This document shows, one piece after another, positions 19,669-27,898 of a stretch of DNA of 64,000 nucleotides. The translations under genes were made by a program, and so were the position numbers. This DNA is from Mesorhizobium sp. WSM3862 (lineage in GTDB: Bacteria; Pseudomonadota; Alphaproteobacteria; Rhizobiales; Rhizobiaceae): positions 62,001 to 126,000 of the forward strand of contig NZ_NSGE01000009.1 of the NCBI RefSeq assembly GCF_002294985.1, written 5' to 3'. Positions within the stretch are counted from its first letter, which is position 1; each line of letters opens with the position of its first letter. The notes beneath the pieces are model-generated. The model did no database searches. It was not told the origin of the DNA and worked only from the letters and a program-made list of their open reading frames with translations.

Positions 19669-21192
19669 TCAGGCATCGCCCGGCACATGCTCTGGTCCGC
19701 GCGTGCGCCGGCGTTCGATCCAGGCCCAGATATGCGGGCCGACCAGACCGATGAAGGCGAGCGTTAAAAGCGTCAGCGAGAGCGGGTGCCGGTAGAACAC
19801 CGTCCAGTCGCCATTGGCGATCGTCATCGCCCGGCGGAACTGCGTCTCGGCGAGCGGCCCGAGGATCATGCCGATGATGACCGGCGCCGTCGGAAAATCG
19901 AAGCGGCGCATCAAGAAACCCGCCGCGCCCAGCAGATAGAGGATGATGAGATCGATCGGCGACTGCGAGATGCCGTAGGTGCCGACGGTGGCGAACACCA
20001 GAATCCCGGCATAGAGCTGCGGCGCCGGGATCTTGAGCAATCGTACCCATAGGCCGATCAGCGGCAGGTTAAGGATGACGAGGATGACGTTGGCGATGAA
20101 CAGACTGGCGATGAGGCCCCAGACGAGATTGGCCTGCGTCGTCAACAGCAGCGGTCCGGGATTGATGCCGTAGCTCTGGAAGGCCGACAGCATGATCGCC
20201 GCCGTTGCCGAGGTCGGCAGGCCAAGCGTCAGCATCGGCACCAGCACGCCGGCAGCCGACGCGTTGTTGGCAGCCTCCGGCCCGGCGACGCCTTCGATGG
20301 CGCCGACCGTGCCGAACTCCTCCTTGTGCTTGGAAAGCTTCTTTTCGATGGCATAGGACAGAAAGGTCGGGATCTCGGCCCCGCCGGCGGGCAGGGCGCC
20401 GATCGGGAAGCCGATTGCCGCGCCCCTGAGCCACGGCTTCCACGAGCGCGCCCATTCGGAAGCAGTCATGTAGAGCGAGCCCCTCAGCGGCACGATCTCG
20501 TCCTTCCCGGCATAGCGGCGCGAGGCCACGTAGAGAGTCTCGCCGACCGCAAAGAGGCCGACCGCGACGATGATGACGTCGACGCCGTCGAGCAACTCGC
20601 CCATGCCGAAGGTGAAGCGCGGCTGCCCGGTCTGCAGGTCGACGCCGATCATGCCGATGACGAAGCCGACGAACAGGCTGGTAAGCCCACGCACAGAGGA
20701 CGAGCCGAGCACCGCCGAAACGGTGATGAAGGCGAGCACCATCAGCGAGAAATATTCCGCCGGCCCGAAAGCCAGCGCCAGCTTGACCACGATCGGCGCC
20801 AGGAAGGCGACGCCCAGCGTGCCGATGGTCCCGGCGACGAACGAGCCGATCGCGGAAGTCGCAAGCGCCGCGCCGCCGCGGCCCGAACGCGCCATCCGGT
20901 TGCCCTCGAGCGCGGTGACGATGGTGGCGCTTTCGCCCGGTGTATTGAGCAGGATCGACGTCGTCGAGCCGCCATACATGGCGCCGTAATAGATGCCGGC
21001 AAACAGGATGAAGGAAGCTTCCGGCGCCACCTGGTAGGTGATCGGCAAAAGCAGCGCGATGGTCAGCGCCGGCCCGAGGCCGGGCAGCACGCCGATCGCG
21101 GTTCCGAGCGTCGTGCCGAGCAGGCACCACAAGAGATTGGTCGGCGTGAAGGCGACCGCAAATCCGTGCGCGAGATAACCGAGGGTGTCCAT
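19669..21192 (-). CDS. tctA: tripartite tricarboxylate transporter, large membrane subunit (system 1)
   Basis: This is a 507-residue membrane protein with about twelve hydrophobic segments. TctA family motifs are LGTAIGVLPGLGPALTIALL, FAGIYYGAMYGGSTTSILLN (the conserved YYGAMYGGS block), TPGESATIVTALEGN and GPEAANNASAAGVLVPML. An in-frame opening continues 259 codons upstream across tctB, but that part is only a shadow; the real start is the ATG 5 bases after the tctB stop. It forms the carrier with TctB and uses the TctC binding protein. Confidence 0.95.
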   Translation of the reverse strand: MDTLGYLAHGFAVAFTPTNLLWCLLGTTLGTAIGVLPGLGPALTIALLLPITYQVAPEASFILFAGIYYGAMYGGSTTSILLNTPGESATIVTALEGNRMARSGRGGAALATSAIGSFVAGTIGTLGVAFLAPIVVKLALAFGPAEYFSLMVLAFITVSAVLGSSSVRGLTSLFVGFVIGMIGVDLQTGQPRFTFGMGELLDGVDVIIVAVGLFAVGETLYVASRRYAGKDEIVPLRGSLYMTASEWARSWKPWLRGAAIGFPIGALPAGGAEIPTFLSYAIEKKLSKHKEEFGTVGAIEGVAGPEAANNASAAGVLVPMLTLGLPTSATAAIMLSAFQSYGINPGPLLLTTQANLVWGLIASLFIANVILVILNLPLIGLWVRLLKIPAPQLYAGILVFATVGTYGISQSPIDLIILYLLGAAGFLMRRFDFPTAPVIIGMILGPLAETQFRRAMTIANGDWTVFYRHPLSLTLLTLAFIGLVGPHIWAWIERRRTRGPEHVPGDA

Positions 21193-21197
21193 CGTCC

Positions 21198-21734
21198 TCA
21201 GCCCCTTCCGATGCCGACGAGGGCGCTGATCAACGCGTTGAGCTGGTTCTCGATCAGGCCGGCCCCGATGTTGACGCCGAGCGCTCTGGCGAATCCGAAA
21301 TAGGCCGCCAGCGCCAAGATCAGGCCGAGCAGCGCATCGCGCAGCGGATGCCGGCTGCCGAAGCCGAAGCAGACCAGCACGAACATGATCACCGAGGCGG
21401 CTGTGAAGCCGAGCGGCTGGATCAGCACGAGATTGGCAACGAGCCCCGCGACCACGAAACCCATCGCCTTCCAATCGGTCGGCGTCTCCTTTTCCTCGTC
21501 CGGCTGCCAGCCGCCACGCAGGGCGGCAACGATGAGCAGCAGCGACAGGATCACCATGCCGGCCATGGTCATGTAGGGGAAGACCTTCGGGCCGACCTTG
21601 GAATAGAGCGGCGAAACCGGGATCGCCAGGGTCTGCCAGGCAACGGCCCCGGCGCAGGCAAGAAGCCCGACGCCGATCAGCAATTCGGGTATGGCAAGGC
21701 GCGGCGGTGACGCCTGCTGGTCGCTGGTGCTCAT
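21198..21734 (-). CDS. tctB: tripartite tricarboxylate transporter, small membrane subunit (system 1)
   Basis: The 178-residue protein has four membrane segments (for example LLIGVGLLACAGAVAWQTLA and VFPYMTMAGMVILSLLLIVA). The PxxxPYM-type stretch KVGPKVFPYMTMAG is typical of TctB. The start follows a GGAGGAGATC ribosome-binding site. A strong hairpin lies in the 120-base gap between tctC and this gene. Confidence 0.93.
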   Translation of the reverse strand: MSTSDQQASPPRLAIPELLIGVGLLACAGAVAWQTLAIPVSPLYSKVGPKVFPYMTMAGMVILSLLLIVAALRGGWQPDEEKETPTDWKAMGFVVAGLVANLVLIQPLGFTAASVIMFVLVCFGFGSRHPLRDALLGLILALAAYFGFARALGVNIGAGLIENQLNALISALVGIGRG

Positions 21735-21807
21735 GATCTCCTCCCCGGAAGCCGGTCTTCCACTGCCGGCTTCGCCGCAGTTTCATTGAACCGTCGCATA
21801 TCCGCTG

Positions 21808-21839
21808 TCTCGAAGGAGGCGATGCAGCCTCCTTCGAGA
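21808..21839 (-). terminator. 13-bp hairpin between tctC and tctB (system 1)
   Basis: A perfect 13-bp stem, TCTCGAAGGAGGC paired with GCCTCCTTCGAGA around a 6-base loop, lies 16 bases beyond the tctC stop. No clear T-run follows on the minus strand, so it may act as a leaky or Rho-assisted terminator or as a 3' stabiliser. It would allow more binding protein than membrane subunits to be made. Confidence 0.6.
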
Positions 21840-21854
21840 TCAGGCAGGAGGCGA

Positions 21855-22820
21855 TCAGGCGAGGCCGAGATCCTTGAGGATCGCGCCGATGCGTGTCGTG
21901 TCCTCGGCGACGAACTTGGCATAATCGTCGCCGGTCAGCAGAATCGGCGTCCAGTTGCGGTTCTTGCACTCGGTCGCCCAGGCCTCGCTCTTCGCCATGG
22001 TCTCGACCATCTTGATCATCGCCGCCTTGTCTTCGTCGGAAACGCCGGGGGGTGCAAAGACGCCGCGCCAGTTGAACAATTCGACGTCGATGCCGGCCTC
22101 TTTCAATGTCGGCGCGTCGATGCCTTCCTGGCGCTTGTCCGACGAGATCGCCAGCAGCCGGAGCGCGCCCGCCTTGACCTGCTCGGAGAATTCGCCATAG
22201 CCGGAAATGCCGGCCGCGACCTGGTTGCCGAGCAGCGCCGACAGCGCCTCGCCGCCGCCGGCGAACGGCACATAGGACAGGTTGGCGGCAGGCACGCCGG
22301 CCGTCTTGGCGATCAGGCCGAAAAGGATGTGGTCGGAACCGCCGGCCGAACCGCCGGCCACCGGAACCTTCGTCGGATCCGCCTTCAGCGCCGCGACGAA
22401 ATCATTAGCCGTCTTGAACGGCGAGGCTGCCGGCACCACCAGCGCCTCGAACTCGCCGGTGAGGCGCGCGATCGGCGTCACTTCGGTGAGATTGTTGGCG
22501 GCCTTGTTGGCGATGATGGCGCCAACCATGACCATGCCGGCAACCATCAGCGCATTGCCTTTGCCCTTCCACTGGTTGACGAATTGCGGCAGGCCGACCG
22601 TGCCGCCGGCGCCGCCGACATTGGTGATCTGCGAGCCGGAGATCAGCTTTTCGGAGCGCAGCACCTGATCGATCGTGCGCGCGGTCTGGTCCCAGCCGCC
22701 GCCGGGGGCCGCCGGCACGAAAATTTGGATTTGCGGGGCGTCCTGCGCAAAGGCGGGTCCGAAATGCAAAGCCGCGAAGCCGGCGGCGGTGGTCGACAAG
22801 AATCTGCGTCTGTTCAGCAT
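21855..22820 (-). CDS. tctC: tripartite tricarboxylate transporter substrate-binding protein (system 1)
   Basis: This is a 321-residue periplasmic protein of the Bug/TctC family. The N-terminus MLNRRRFLSTTAAGFAALHF is a signal peptide with a Tat-like RRRF motif, cut after FAQ. Family motifs are PAAPGGGWDQTARTI, GSQITNVGGAGGTVGL and AGGSAGGSDHILFG, with the ligand-binding Asp in this last loop. I chose the ATG after GGAGGAATTCC; the longer frame upstream would swallow the promoter region. It is the first gene of the operon and faces the IclR regulator. Confidence 0.94.
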   Translation of the reverse strand: MLNRRRFLSTTAAGFAALHFGPAFAQDAPQIQIFVPAAPGGGWDQTARTIDQVLRSEKLISGSQITNVGGAGGTVGLPQFVNQWKGKGNALMVAGMVMVGAIIANKAANNLTEVTPIARLTGEFEALVVPAASPFKTANDFVAALKADPTKVPVAGGSAGGSDHILFGLIAKTAGVPAANLSYVPFAGGGEALSALLGNQVAAGISGYGEFSEQVKAGALRLLAISSDKRQEGIDAPTLKEAGIDVELFNWRGVFAPPGVSDEDKAAMIKMVETMAKSEAWATECKNRNWTPILLTGDDYAKFVAEDTTRIGAILKDLGLA

Positions 22821-22910
22821 GGAATTCCTCCAAATCACGACACCTCCTCCGGTGCCTGCCAAGACGTGGCCTGAATTAAGACCCGCATTCGAGTTCAAGC
22901 ATTTGTTACC

Positions 22911-22951
22911 GCGTTCTGTCAACGGGAATGCCATTCTGCTGGACAGAACGC
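22911..22951. promoter_or_regulatory. perfect 10-bp inverted repeat, candidate IclR operator
   Basis: GCGTTCTGTC at 22911-22920 and its exact complement GACAGAACGC at 22942-22951 are spaced by 21 bases, so the centres lie 31 bases, about three helical turns, apart. It sits between the divergent tctC and iclR-type genes, 91 bases from tctC and 42 from the regulator. This is the expected place for an operator that controls both genes. Confidence 0.6.
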
Positions 22952-22992
22952 ATAGGATCGGACTAAATCCGCATGTCCAGGGTCATTCCCGG

Positions 22993-23874
22993 ATGGGCGA
23001 CCACGATGAAATCGTCACCGCAATGACAGACCTCCCTCCAAGCCAGGCTCCGGCCGACGGCGTTGCCGCGCTCGACCGGGCAATCGCCATCCTCGACGCG
23101 TTCACCATTGCCGACCGGTCGCTCGGCCTCGCCGAAATCGCGGCCCGAACCGGTCTCTACAAGAGCACGATCCTCAGATTGGCCAACTCGCTGATGCGCG
23201 GGCAATTGCTGGAGCGCCTGGAGGACGGACGCTATCGCATCGGACCGGCGACCTTCAGACTTGGCGCGCTTTACCAGCGCTCGCTCGTGGCGATGGATAT
23301 CCTGTTGCCGATCATGCGCGATCTCTCGGAGCGGAGTTGGGAAAGCGTCGCCTTCTATGTCCGCTCGGGCGACGTCCGCACCTGTCTCTACCGAGTCGAG
23401 TCCAAGCACCCGATCCGCTACACGATACGGGAAGGTGACGTGCTGCCCTTGCTGGTTGGTTCCGGCGGCCGGGTGCTGGCCGCTTTCTCGGGAGAGCAGG
23501 GCGAGCCTTACGAGACGATCCGGAAAACCTATAGTTACATTTCAATCGGTGACCGCGATCCGCAGACTGCCGGCATCTCCGCCCCTGTCTTCGGGCCGGG
23601 ACGGACACTGCTCGGCGTGCTCACGCTCGCCGGTCCGAACACGCGGGTCGACGCGGCCTTCCTTACCCGCATGAAGCGGCCGCTGCTCGAAGCTGCCGCC
23701 CGCGCCACCCGCGCTTTTGGCGAAGATGCATCCATGCTGGATGCGGCAAGCCTCGACGCGCCGCCGGAGCCCACAACGGATCCGGGTTTTGGCGAGCATC
23801 AAATTGGGGTTTCCGGCACGCAGCAGGCCAATATCGCCGAGCTTCGGGCAGGTGGACGCTCAAGCGACGGTTAG
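22993..23874 (+). CDS. IclR-family transcriptional regulator
   Basis: The 293-residue protein starts with a winged helix-turn-helix (VAALDRAIAILDAFTIADRS and AARTGLYKSTILRLANSLM), followed by the IclR effector domain (ATFRLGALYQRSLVAMDILL and GVLTLAGPNTRVDAAF). A second ATG at 23023 is an alternative start. It is divergent from the tctC-B-A/CoA-transferase/lyase operon and most likely controls it in response to the transported acid. The C-terminal 50 residues, rich in Ala, Pro and Ser, extend beyond the usual family length. Confidence 0.9.
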   Translation: MGDHDEIVTAMTDLPPSQAPADGVAALDRAIAILDAFTIADRSLGLAEIAARTGLYKSTILRLANSLMRGQLLERLEDGRYRIGPATFRLGALYQRSLVAMDILLPIMRDLSERSWESVAFYVRSGDVRTCLYRVESKHPIRYTIREGDVLPLLVGSGGRVLAAFSGEQGEPYETIRKTYSYISIGDRDPQTAGISAPVFGPGRTLLGVLTLAGPNTRVDAAFLTRMKRPLLEAAARATRAFGEDASMLDAASLDAPPEPTTDPGFGEHQIGVSGTQQANIAELRAGGRSSDG

Positions 23875-23958
23875 CTCTTGCCAATCGCGTCCCTTGGCAC
23901 CAATCTCGGCTCGAAGGGCCGCCCATCGGGTGGATGGCGGCGCGATAGGGTTTTAGCC

Positions 23959-24429
23959 ATGACTCGCGATCAGATGCTCGCCCACCTCCGATCCGCCGAC
24001 GCCGCGGCGCGCGAGGCGGCGGCGCACGGTCATCATCCATTCGGTGCGGTGCTGGTCGGCCCCGATGACGCGATCCTCATGCGCCAAGGCAATATCGACA
24101 CCGTCCATCACGCCGAAACCGAACTTGCGCGACGCGCGGCGGATGCCTATTCGCCGGAGTTTCTCTGGACCTGCACGCTCGTCTCAACCGGCGAGCCCTG
24201 CGCGATGTGCACCGGAACGCTCTACTGGGCCAATATCGGCCGGCTGGTTTACGGCTTCGAGGAGACCAAGCTTCTGGCGCTCACCGGCGATCACGCGGCG
24301 AATCCGACGATGAGCCTTTCTTCGCGCGCCGTGCTCGATTCCGGCCAGAAAAAGATCGAGGTGTTTGGCCCCTTCCCCGAAGTCGCGGACGAGCTGCTCG
24401 CACCACACCGCGATTTCTGGAAGCGCTGA
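23959..24429 (+). CDS. nucleoside deaminase (CMP/dCMP deaminase-type zinc enzyme)
   Basis: The 156-residue protein carries the zinc-binding motifs of cytidine/guanine-type deaminases: VHHAETEL (His and catalytic Glu) and TGEPCAMCTGTLYWANI (the PCxxC pair). The overall form resembles guanine deaminase GuaD or tRNA-type deaminases. The start is taken at MTRDQML; an in-frame ATG-less extension exists upstream. It may deaminate guanine or a related base. No operon partner is evident. Confidence 0.88.
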   Translation: MTRDQMLAHLRSADAAAREAAAHGHHPFGAVLVGPDDAILMRQGNIDTVHHAETELARRAADAYSPEFLWTCTLVSTGEPCAMCTGTLYWANIGRLVYGFEETKLLALTGDHAANPTMSLSSRAVLDSGQKKIEVFGPFPEVADELLAPHRDFWKR

Positions 24430-24508
24430 CGTGGAAGCGGATGTCGGGGACGGGCCCGCAAGATATCGTGACCGACTCCGCCCTAGGCTTCCGCCCTCTA
24501 GGCTCTGC

Positions 24509-24537
24509 TTGACTCACACATATCTCACTGGTTATAC
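24509..24537 (+). promoter_or_regulatory. sigma70-type promoter for the arsR-SRPBCC genes
   Basis: TTGACT at 24509-24514 and TTATAC at 24532-24537 are separated by exactly 17 bases, close to the housekeeping consensus. It ends 33 bases before the ArsR-type start codon. Confidence 0.6.
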
Positions 24538-24542
24538 GTCAA

Positions 24543-24556
24543 TCAATAGCCATTGA
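24543..24556. promoter_or_regulatory. palindrome TCAAT-N4-ATTGA, candidate ArsR operator
   Basis: The sequence TCAATAGCCATTGA is an inverted repeat just downstream of the predicted -10 element and 13 bases before the regulator start codon. Binding there would block transcription start, giving autorepression as is common for ArsR proteins. Confidence 0.5.
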
Positions 24557-24569
24557 GTTATCGATCCCG

Positions 24570-24893
24570 ATGACGAACGCACACGATATGCTCTTCCGGA
24601 CGCTTGCCGATCCGACAAGGCGCGCCATCTTCGAGCGTCTGTGCCGGCAAGGCGAGCAGACGGTCGGCGCACTGACGGCTGAGGCGGGTGTCTCGCAGCC
24701 GGCGGTGTCGAAACATCTCGGCCTGCTCAAGCAAGCCGGACTGGTGCGCGACCGCCACGAGGGTCGCCAGACCCATTACAGCGCACAGCTTGGCGCGCTG
24801 GCGCCGCTAATGGATTGGACTCGCTATATGGCCGGGTTCTGGGAGAGCCGGTTCGACGATCTCGAGGATCTGCTGCAGAGGATGGATCAATGA
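24570..24893 (+). CDS. ArsR-family winged-helix transcriptional repressor
   Basis: The 107-residue protein shows the ArsR fold: LFRTLADPTRRAIFERLC, the recognition region AEAGVSQPAVSKHLGLLKQA and the wing VRDRHEGRQTHYSAQ. It lacks the CVC metal site of arsenic sensors. It overlaps the following SRPBCC gene by 4 bases, a very frequent pairing in which the regulator controls an AHSA1-type protein. Confidence 0.92.
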   Translation: MTNAHDMLFRTLADPTRRAIFERLCRQGEQTVGALTAEAGVSQPAVSKHLGLLKQAGLVRDRHEGRQTHYSAQLGALAPLMDWTRYMAGFWESRFDDLEDLLQRMDQ

Positions 24894-25300
24894 ACGATAT
24901 GCCGGCCGGAACGCGCTCCGTTGTCGTCGAGCGCGAGATTCCCCATCCGCCGGAAAAGATCTGGCGGGCACTGACCCAACCGCATCTCATCGAGGAGTGG
25001 CTGATGAAGAACAACTTCAAGCCGGTCGTAGACCACCGTTTCGAACTGAGCGCGGACTGGGGCGGTGTCGAGTGCCAGGTCCAGACAGTCGAGCCAAACA
25101 AAACGCTTTCCTACACCTGGGACACCAAGGATCTAGAGAGCGTCGTCACATGGACGCTCACCCCGACCAGCGCCGGCACTCGCCTGCGCATGGAGCAGAC
25201 GGGCTTCCGAACTGACCAGGAGCCGTATTTCCGGGGCGCCACCGTTGGCTGGCCGAGGTTCTTTGCGGCCCTGGAGCAGGTGCTTTCGCGGATCGAGTGA
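24890..25300 (+). CDS. SRPBCC / AHSA1-domain protein
   Basis: The 136-residue protein starts with VVVEREIPHPPEKIWRALTQ, followed by LIEEWLMKNNFKP and a C-terminal PTSAGTRLRMEQTGF, typical of the Aha1 C-terminal (AHSA1) branch of the START-like fold. These proteins bind hydrophobic small molecules; the exact ligand is usually unknown. It is translationally coupled to the ArsR-type repressor. Confidence 0.92.
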   Translation: MNDMPAGTRSVVVEREIPHPPEKIWRALTQPHLIEEWLMKNNFKPVVDHRFELSADWGGVECQVQTVEPNKTLSYTWDTKDLESVVTWTLTPTSAGTRLRMEQTGFRTDQEPYFRGATVGWPRFFAALEQVLSRIE

Positions 25301-25379
25301 GGGCGGCAATCTCATCCAGATGACGCAGCTGGCGCGCTGGTAAGCCCAGCGTTCATTGGTTCTTTCAGAGGAGGAAGCA

Positions 25380-25613
25380 TTGGACTGGAGCAAGTGGATC
25401 AGGCAGTTGCATCGCTGGCTGTCGATCATCTTTACCGTGACCGTCATCGCCAACTTCATCGCCATGGCATTGGGCGAGCCGCCCACCTGGGTGGTCTATT
25501 CGCCGCTCCTGCCGCTTTTCCTGCTGTTGTTCAGCGGCCTCTACATGTTCGTGCTGCCCCATGCCGCAAGGTGGCGCGGTGAGCCGGCGCGCGAGCGCGC
25601 CGGACCGGCCTGA
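25380..25613 (+). CDS. small two-span membrane protein
   Basis: The 77-residue protein has two membrane segments (LSIIFTVTVIANFIAMALG and YSPLLPLFLLLFSGLYMFVL) and a basic C-terminal tail. The likely start is the TTG at 25380, directly behind the strong ribosome-binding site AGAGGAGGAA; a TTG 24 bases upstream would place that site inside the gene. Its stop overlaps the next gene by one base. I do not recognise a characterised family. It probably belongs to the ArsR/SRPBCC operon. Confidence 0.72.
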   Translation: MDWSKWIRQLHRWLSIIFTVTVIANFIAMALGEPPTWVVYSPLLPLFLLLFSGLYMFVLPHAARWRGEPARERAGPA

Positions 25614-26056
25614 TGGCGAAATCGGCAAAGGTTGCAGCCAGGCCGTCGGAGGAAAAACCCGTCCTGCTTTCGGGCGGCAACCCGCAGATCGCCAAGGGGT
25701 ATGGTGACGCTCCCGTGCAGGCCTATATCGCGGCGATGCCGGGTTGGAAGAGCGAGCTAGGCCGCCGGCTCGACCAACTCATCATGCAGGCCGTCCCCGA
25801 CGTGCAGAAGGCCGTCAAATGGAACTCGCCGTTTTACGGCATGGACGGCGAAGGCTGGTTTCTCGGCATTCATTGTTTCACCAGATACGTCAAAGTGGCC
25901 TTCTTTCGCGGCATGTCGCTGAAGCCGGTGCCGCCCGGCGAATCCAAGAGCAAGGACACGCGCTATTTTCACATCCATGAGGACGACCAGCTCGACGAAG
26001 CGCAATTCGTCTCCTGGGTGAAACAGGCGAGTCAATTGCCTGGCGAACGAATGTAA
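25613..26056 (+). CDS. DUF1801-domain protein
   Basis: The 147-residue protein belongs to the DUF1801 (YdhG-like) family: VQAYIAAMPGWKSELGRRLD, QAVPDVQKAVKWNSPFYGM, and a C-terminal beta region with YVKVAFFRGMSLKPVPPG. The lysine-rich N-terminus is extra. The family's biochemical function is unknown. It overlaps the preceding membrane-protein gene by one base. A second DUF1801 gene follows 78 bases later. Confidence 0.85.
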   Translation: MAKSAKVAARPSEEKPVLLSGGNPQIAKGYGDAPVQAYIAAMPGWKSELGRRLDQLIMQAVPDVQKAVKWNSPFYGMDGEGWFLGIHCFTRYVKVAFFRGMSLKPVPPGESKSKDTRYFHIHEDDQLDEAQFVSWVKQASQLPGERM

Positions 26057-26134
26057 GCGCATTATCGGTCAGTCACGGTCCGCCCGACGAGGCATCATGG
26101 CGGTCCGTCTAGCGGGTGTTGAAGGAGGACACAT

Positions 26135-26533
26135 ATGGAGAAAGTCGGCGTGCAGGAAAGCAAGTCTCCTTCCGAGCTGATCGATGGCCGTATCGCGGAC
26201 TTGGGCGATTGGCGGGGCGAGACGCTCGGCCGGCTGCGCGCCCTGATTAAGGATGCCGATCCGGACGTCACCGAGGAATGGAAGTGGCGCGGCGTGCCGG
26301 TCTGGGAGGACGCCGGAATGATCTGCACCGGCGAGACCTACAAGGCCGTCGTCAAGCTGACCTTCGCCAAGGGCGCGGCGCTGCCGGATCCCTTACGCCT
26401 CTTCAACTCCAGCCTCGACGGCAACACAAGGCGCGCCATCGATTTTCGCGAAGGCGAGGAGATCGACCAGGAAGCGTTCAAGACTCTCGTGCGAGCAGCG
26501 GTGGCCCTGAACAGGTCCAAGGCCAAACGCTGA
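26135..26533 (+). CDS. DUF1801-domain protein (second copy)
   Basis: The 132-residue protein resembles the gene before it in order of motifs: SELIDGRIADLGDWRGETLG, IKDADPDVTEEWKWRGVPVW and YKAVVKLTFAKGAALPDP. The two are diverged paralogues. The start ATG is preceded by GAAGGAGGAC. Function unknown. Confidence 0.85.
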   Translation: MEKVGVQESKSPSELIDGRIADLGDWRGETLGRLRALIKDADPDVTEEWKWRGVPVWEDAGMICTGETYKAVVKLTFAKGAALPDPLRLFNSSLDGNTRRAIDFREGEEIDQEAFKTLVRAAVALNRSKAKR

Positions 26534-26571
26534 TCCCAGAAGCGCTTCAGCACCGAACCCGGCATTGCCCT

Positions 26572-27126
26572 CTAGGCTGCTGCCCCTCCGGCCCACCGCT
26601 CCAGCAGGATCGTCGGCTTGTCGTGATAGGTGGTCCGCAGGATTTCGCGATAGCCGTTCTTATCTGCGACCTTGAGCGAGGCGCCATTTTCGGGATCGAT
26701 GATGCAGACGGTCCTGGCTCGCCCGAACGCCTCGTCACCCCAGGCAACGATGCGCCCGACGACTTCGCTTGCAAGCCCCTGGCCATGCGCACCCGAAGCT
26801 AAAGCCCAGCCGGCTTCCGGCACGCCTTCGATCGAGGGCTCGATCTCGCGCTTCAGATCATGGAACCCGGCCTCGCCGAGGAAGCGGCCAGTCGCCTTGT
26901 CCTCGATCGCCCAGAACCCATAGCCAAGCAGCGACCACAGCCCGGCATGGCGCAGGAAGCGCATCCAGCTTTCCTCGCGGGTGCGCGGCTTGCCGCCGAT
27001 GAAGCGGGTGACCCCCGGGTCCGCCCACATCGCGACATAGGTCTCGAAATCGTCGAGCCGATGCGGCCGCAGGACCGTCCGCGCGGTCTCGAGGATCGGC
27101 ACCCCGGCTTTCCTTGCAATGCTCAT
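26572..27126 (-). CDS. GNAT-family N-acetyltransferase (RimJ/RimL-like)
   Basis: The 184-residue protein begins with ETARTVLRPHRLDDFETYVA, the opening of RimJ/RimL-type acetyltransferases. The acetyl-CoA loop is the GAHGQGLASEVVGRIVAW segment (Q/R-x-x-G-x-A type), and the end has GASLKVADKNGYREI. It probably acetylates an amino group of a small molecule or a protein N-terminus. It is transcribed opposite to its neighbours. Confidence 0.9.
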   Translation of the reverse strand: MSIARKAGVPILETARTVLRPHRLDDFETYVAMWADPGVTRFIGGKPRTREESWMRFLRHAGLWSLLGYGFWAIEDKATGRFLGEAGFHDLKREIEPSIEGVPEAGWALASGAHGQGLASEVVGRIVAWGDEAFGRARTVCIIDPENGASLKVADKNGYREILRTTYHDKPTILLERWAGGAAA

Positions 27127-27338
27127 CGCGTCCTCTCCTTTGAGCGGCAGCGCTTAGCAAACCTGCACGTTCGAACAAGGGCCAGGATCGCCCGGGGCAT
27201 CCTCCAGCGACGCAAGTAGATGAGCGCAGTCATGACCGGCTGACATTTCGGCGTGTGGGATTCTCGACAGGCGATGTTAGTCTTCGGACGAAGCTGATTC
27301 AGCGATATCGCGGCGCCGTCTGAATACGAGGAAAGATA

Positions 27339-27794
27339 ATGGACACCACCGACCTTCTGCTGGCGATCGTCCATCATCTTCTTGTGTTCTCGCTGGCCGG
27401 CATCATTGGCGCCGAGTTCGTGCTGGTGCGCGGCGAGTTGGGGGCGACGACGCTCAAGCGCCTTGTCGGCATCGACCGCCACTACGGCATCATCGCCGCG
27501 CTGATCGTCATCGTCGGCATCTGCCGGGTGTTCTTCGGCCTGAAGGGTTGGGAGTTCTACGTCTTCAACTGGGTGTTCTGGGCAAAGATGATGGCCTTCA
27601 TCATCGTCGGCCTGCTGTCGATCATCCCGACCGTGCGCTTCATCTCCTGGAGCAGGAAGGCAAGCGGCAATCCATCATTCTCGGTCCCGGCGGCGGAGCT
27701 CGCCTCGGTGAAGAACTATGTCCGCGCCGAGGGCTTCATCTTCCTGCTCATCCCGATCTTTGCGGCGGCGATGGCGCGCGGCTACGGTTATTAG
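27339..27794 (+). CDS. DUF2214-family membrane protein
   Basis: The 151-residue protein has four membrane helices with conserved features of DUF2214: HHLLVFSLAGIIGAEFVL, ERL-like LKRLVGIDRHYGIIAALIVI, GLKGWEFYVFNWVFWAKMM and the C-terminal RAEGFIFLLIPIFAAAMAR. The ribosome-binding site GAGGAAAG precedes the ATG. Function unknown; such proteins may bind heme or act in redox processes, which I cannot confirm. Confidence 0.85.
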   Translation: MDTTDLLLAIVHHLLVFSLAGIIGAEFVLVRGELGATTLKRLVGIDRHYGIIAALIVIVGICRVFFGLKGWEFYVFNWVFWAKMMAFIIVGLLSIIPTVRFISWSRKASGNPSFSVPAAELASVKNYVRAEGFIFLLIPIFAAAMARGYGY

Positions 27795-27849
27795 AATAGA
27801 ACCGAGGAAGAGCAGGGATCGGGCAGCAACCGGCATGCGCCAACGTACC

Positions 27850-27865
27850 GTCGTCAGATGACGAC
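27850..27865. promoter_or_regulatory. perfect palindrome GTCGTCA-GA-TGACGAC
   Basis: A 7-bp perfect inverted repeat with a 2-base centre lies in the 260-base gap before the second tripartite transporter. It has the size and symmetry of a dimer operator (a GntR-like site is one possibility). No regulator gene lies next to it. Confidence 0.4.
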
Positions 27866-27898
27866 ATCCCGCGATCCATCATCCGACCCAGATCTTTT

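Noticed and set aside
21193..21969. Upstream extension of the tctA frame over tctB
   Set aside because: TctB in the other frame has clear family features, and tctA has a proper start 5 bases after the tctB stop. The extension is only a long open stretch.
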